From Stenocarpella maydis (lineage: Eukaryota > Ascomycota > Sordariomycetes > Diaporthales > Diaporthaceae): DNA of 17,729 nucleotides. This document shows positions 17,471 through 17,729 of the stretch, piece by piece; positions within the stretch are counted from its first letter, which is position 1, and the number at the start of each line of letters is the position of its first letter. The notes under the pieces were generated by a model that worked only from the letters and a program-made list of their open reading frames with translations, was not told where the DNA came from and made no database searches. Location: NCBI GenBank assembly GCA_002270565.1, contig NQMI01000181.1:1-17729 (forward strand), written 5' to 3'. The translations under genes and the position numbers were made by a program.

Positions 17471-17729
17471 TATTTGATTCTGATCAGAGCTATAGCGCCC
17501 TCTTGCTCTTAATAGAGGATTTTGCTATCATGTAAAGGCTAGATTTACCCTCCTGAGTTGCCTATAGTTAACCCAGTAGCAATAGGAGCAGGTATGTGCA
17601 AGGCTGGTCTGATCTCTGTATCAAGCTAACTTCATTACCTCAGCTATATCTTAAACCCCCTCCCGGCATACTTAATTTAGTAGTAAAGTATGAAACCTCT
17701 AGCCTAGCTATATATTCCTGGAAAAGCTA

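Noticed and set aside
1..17729. CRISPR array, operon or biosynthetic cluster
   Set aside because: No regularly spaced repeats with spacers and no cluster of pathway enzymes; the genes are ordinary eukaryotic singletons.

Overview
The window reads as nuclear DNA of a filamentous ascomycete (Pezizomycotina, probably a Sordariomycete). The genes have G/C-rich third codon positions, short introns of 51-89 nt with CTAAC/CTGAC-type branch sites, CT-rich leaders and an ATG in CAACCATGG context. The right-hand third is an AT-rich island of transposon relics whose stop codons look like repeat-induced point mutation (RIP, CpA to TpA).

Left part (1-10318), gene territory. DOA1/UFD3/PLAA (ubiquitin-binding Cdc48/p97 cofactor) runs leftward at 601-3164 in three exons. 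A roughly 1.95 kb divergent intergenic region separates it from a rightward STRAP/Unrip-type WD40 gene (5115-6276, two exons), whose start codon sits just behind an 11-unit CAA repeat. The STRAP frame stays open for 138 more codons after its TAG stop and ends at a second TAG at 6691-6693. This extension has coding-like composition and no early ATG, and is the most interesting observation here. A two-exon gene of unknown function with a C-terminal coiled coil follows (7729-8675). After it comes a small NTF2-like gene (9802-10318) that looks broken: one extra base, and ACG where ATG is expected.

Right part (about 10850-17729), repeat island. From left to right: a Fot1/pogo-type (Tc1/mariner superfamily) DDE transposase relic split by an LTR with TGTTA/TAACA ends and twin hairpins; a Copia-type LTR followed by a primer-binding site matching the anticodon region of initiator tRNA-Met; two tRNA-like segments; a short intact gag-like ORF ending next to an undetermined base; an imperfect tandem repeat and a third tRNA-like segment; a long Ty1/Copia pol relic on the minus strand, with its catalytic block reading M-stop-TDDT; an isolated LTR-like block with a poly-C loop; and a minus-strand stretch resembling a pogo transposase C-terminus, with four 18-bp repeats.

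The genes do not form an operon or cluster. DOA1 and STRAP are both WD40 proteins, but nothing in the sequence ties their functions together. I found no secondary-metabolite cluster, CRISPR array, rRNA or intact transposon, and no evidence for a new multi-gene system. The candidates for novelty are the STRAP extension, the broken NTF2-like gene and the Pol III-like segments in the island.
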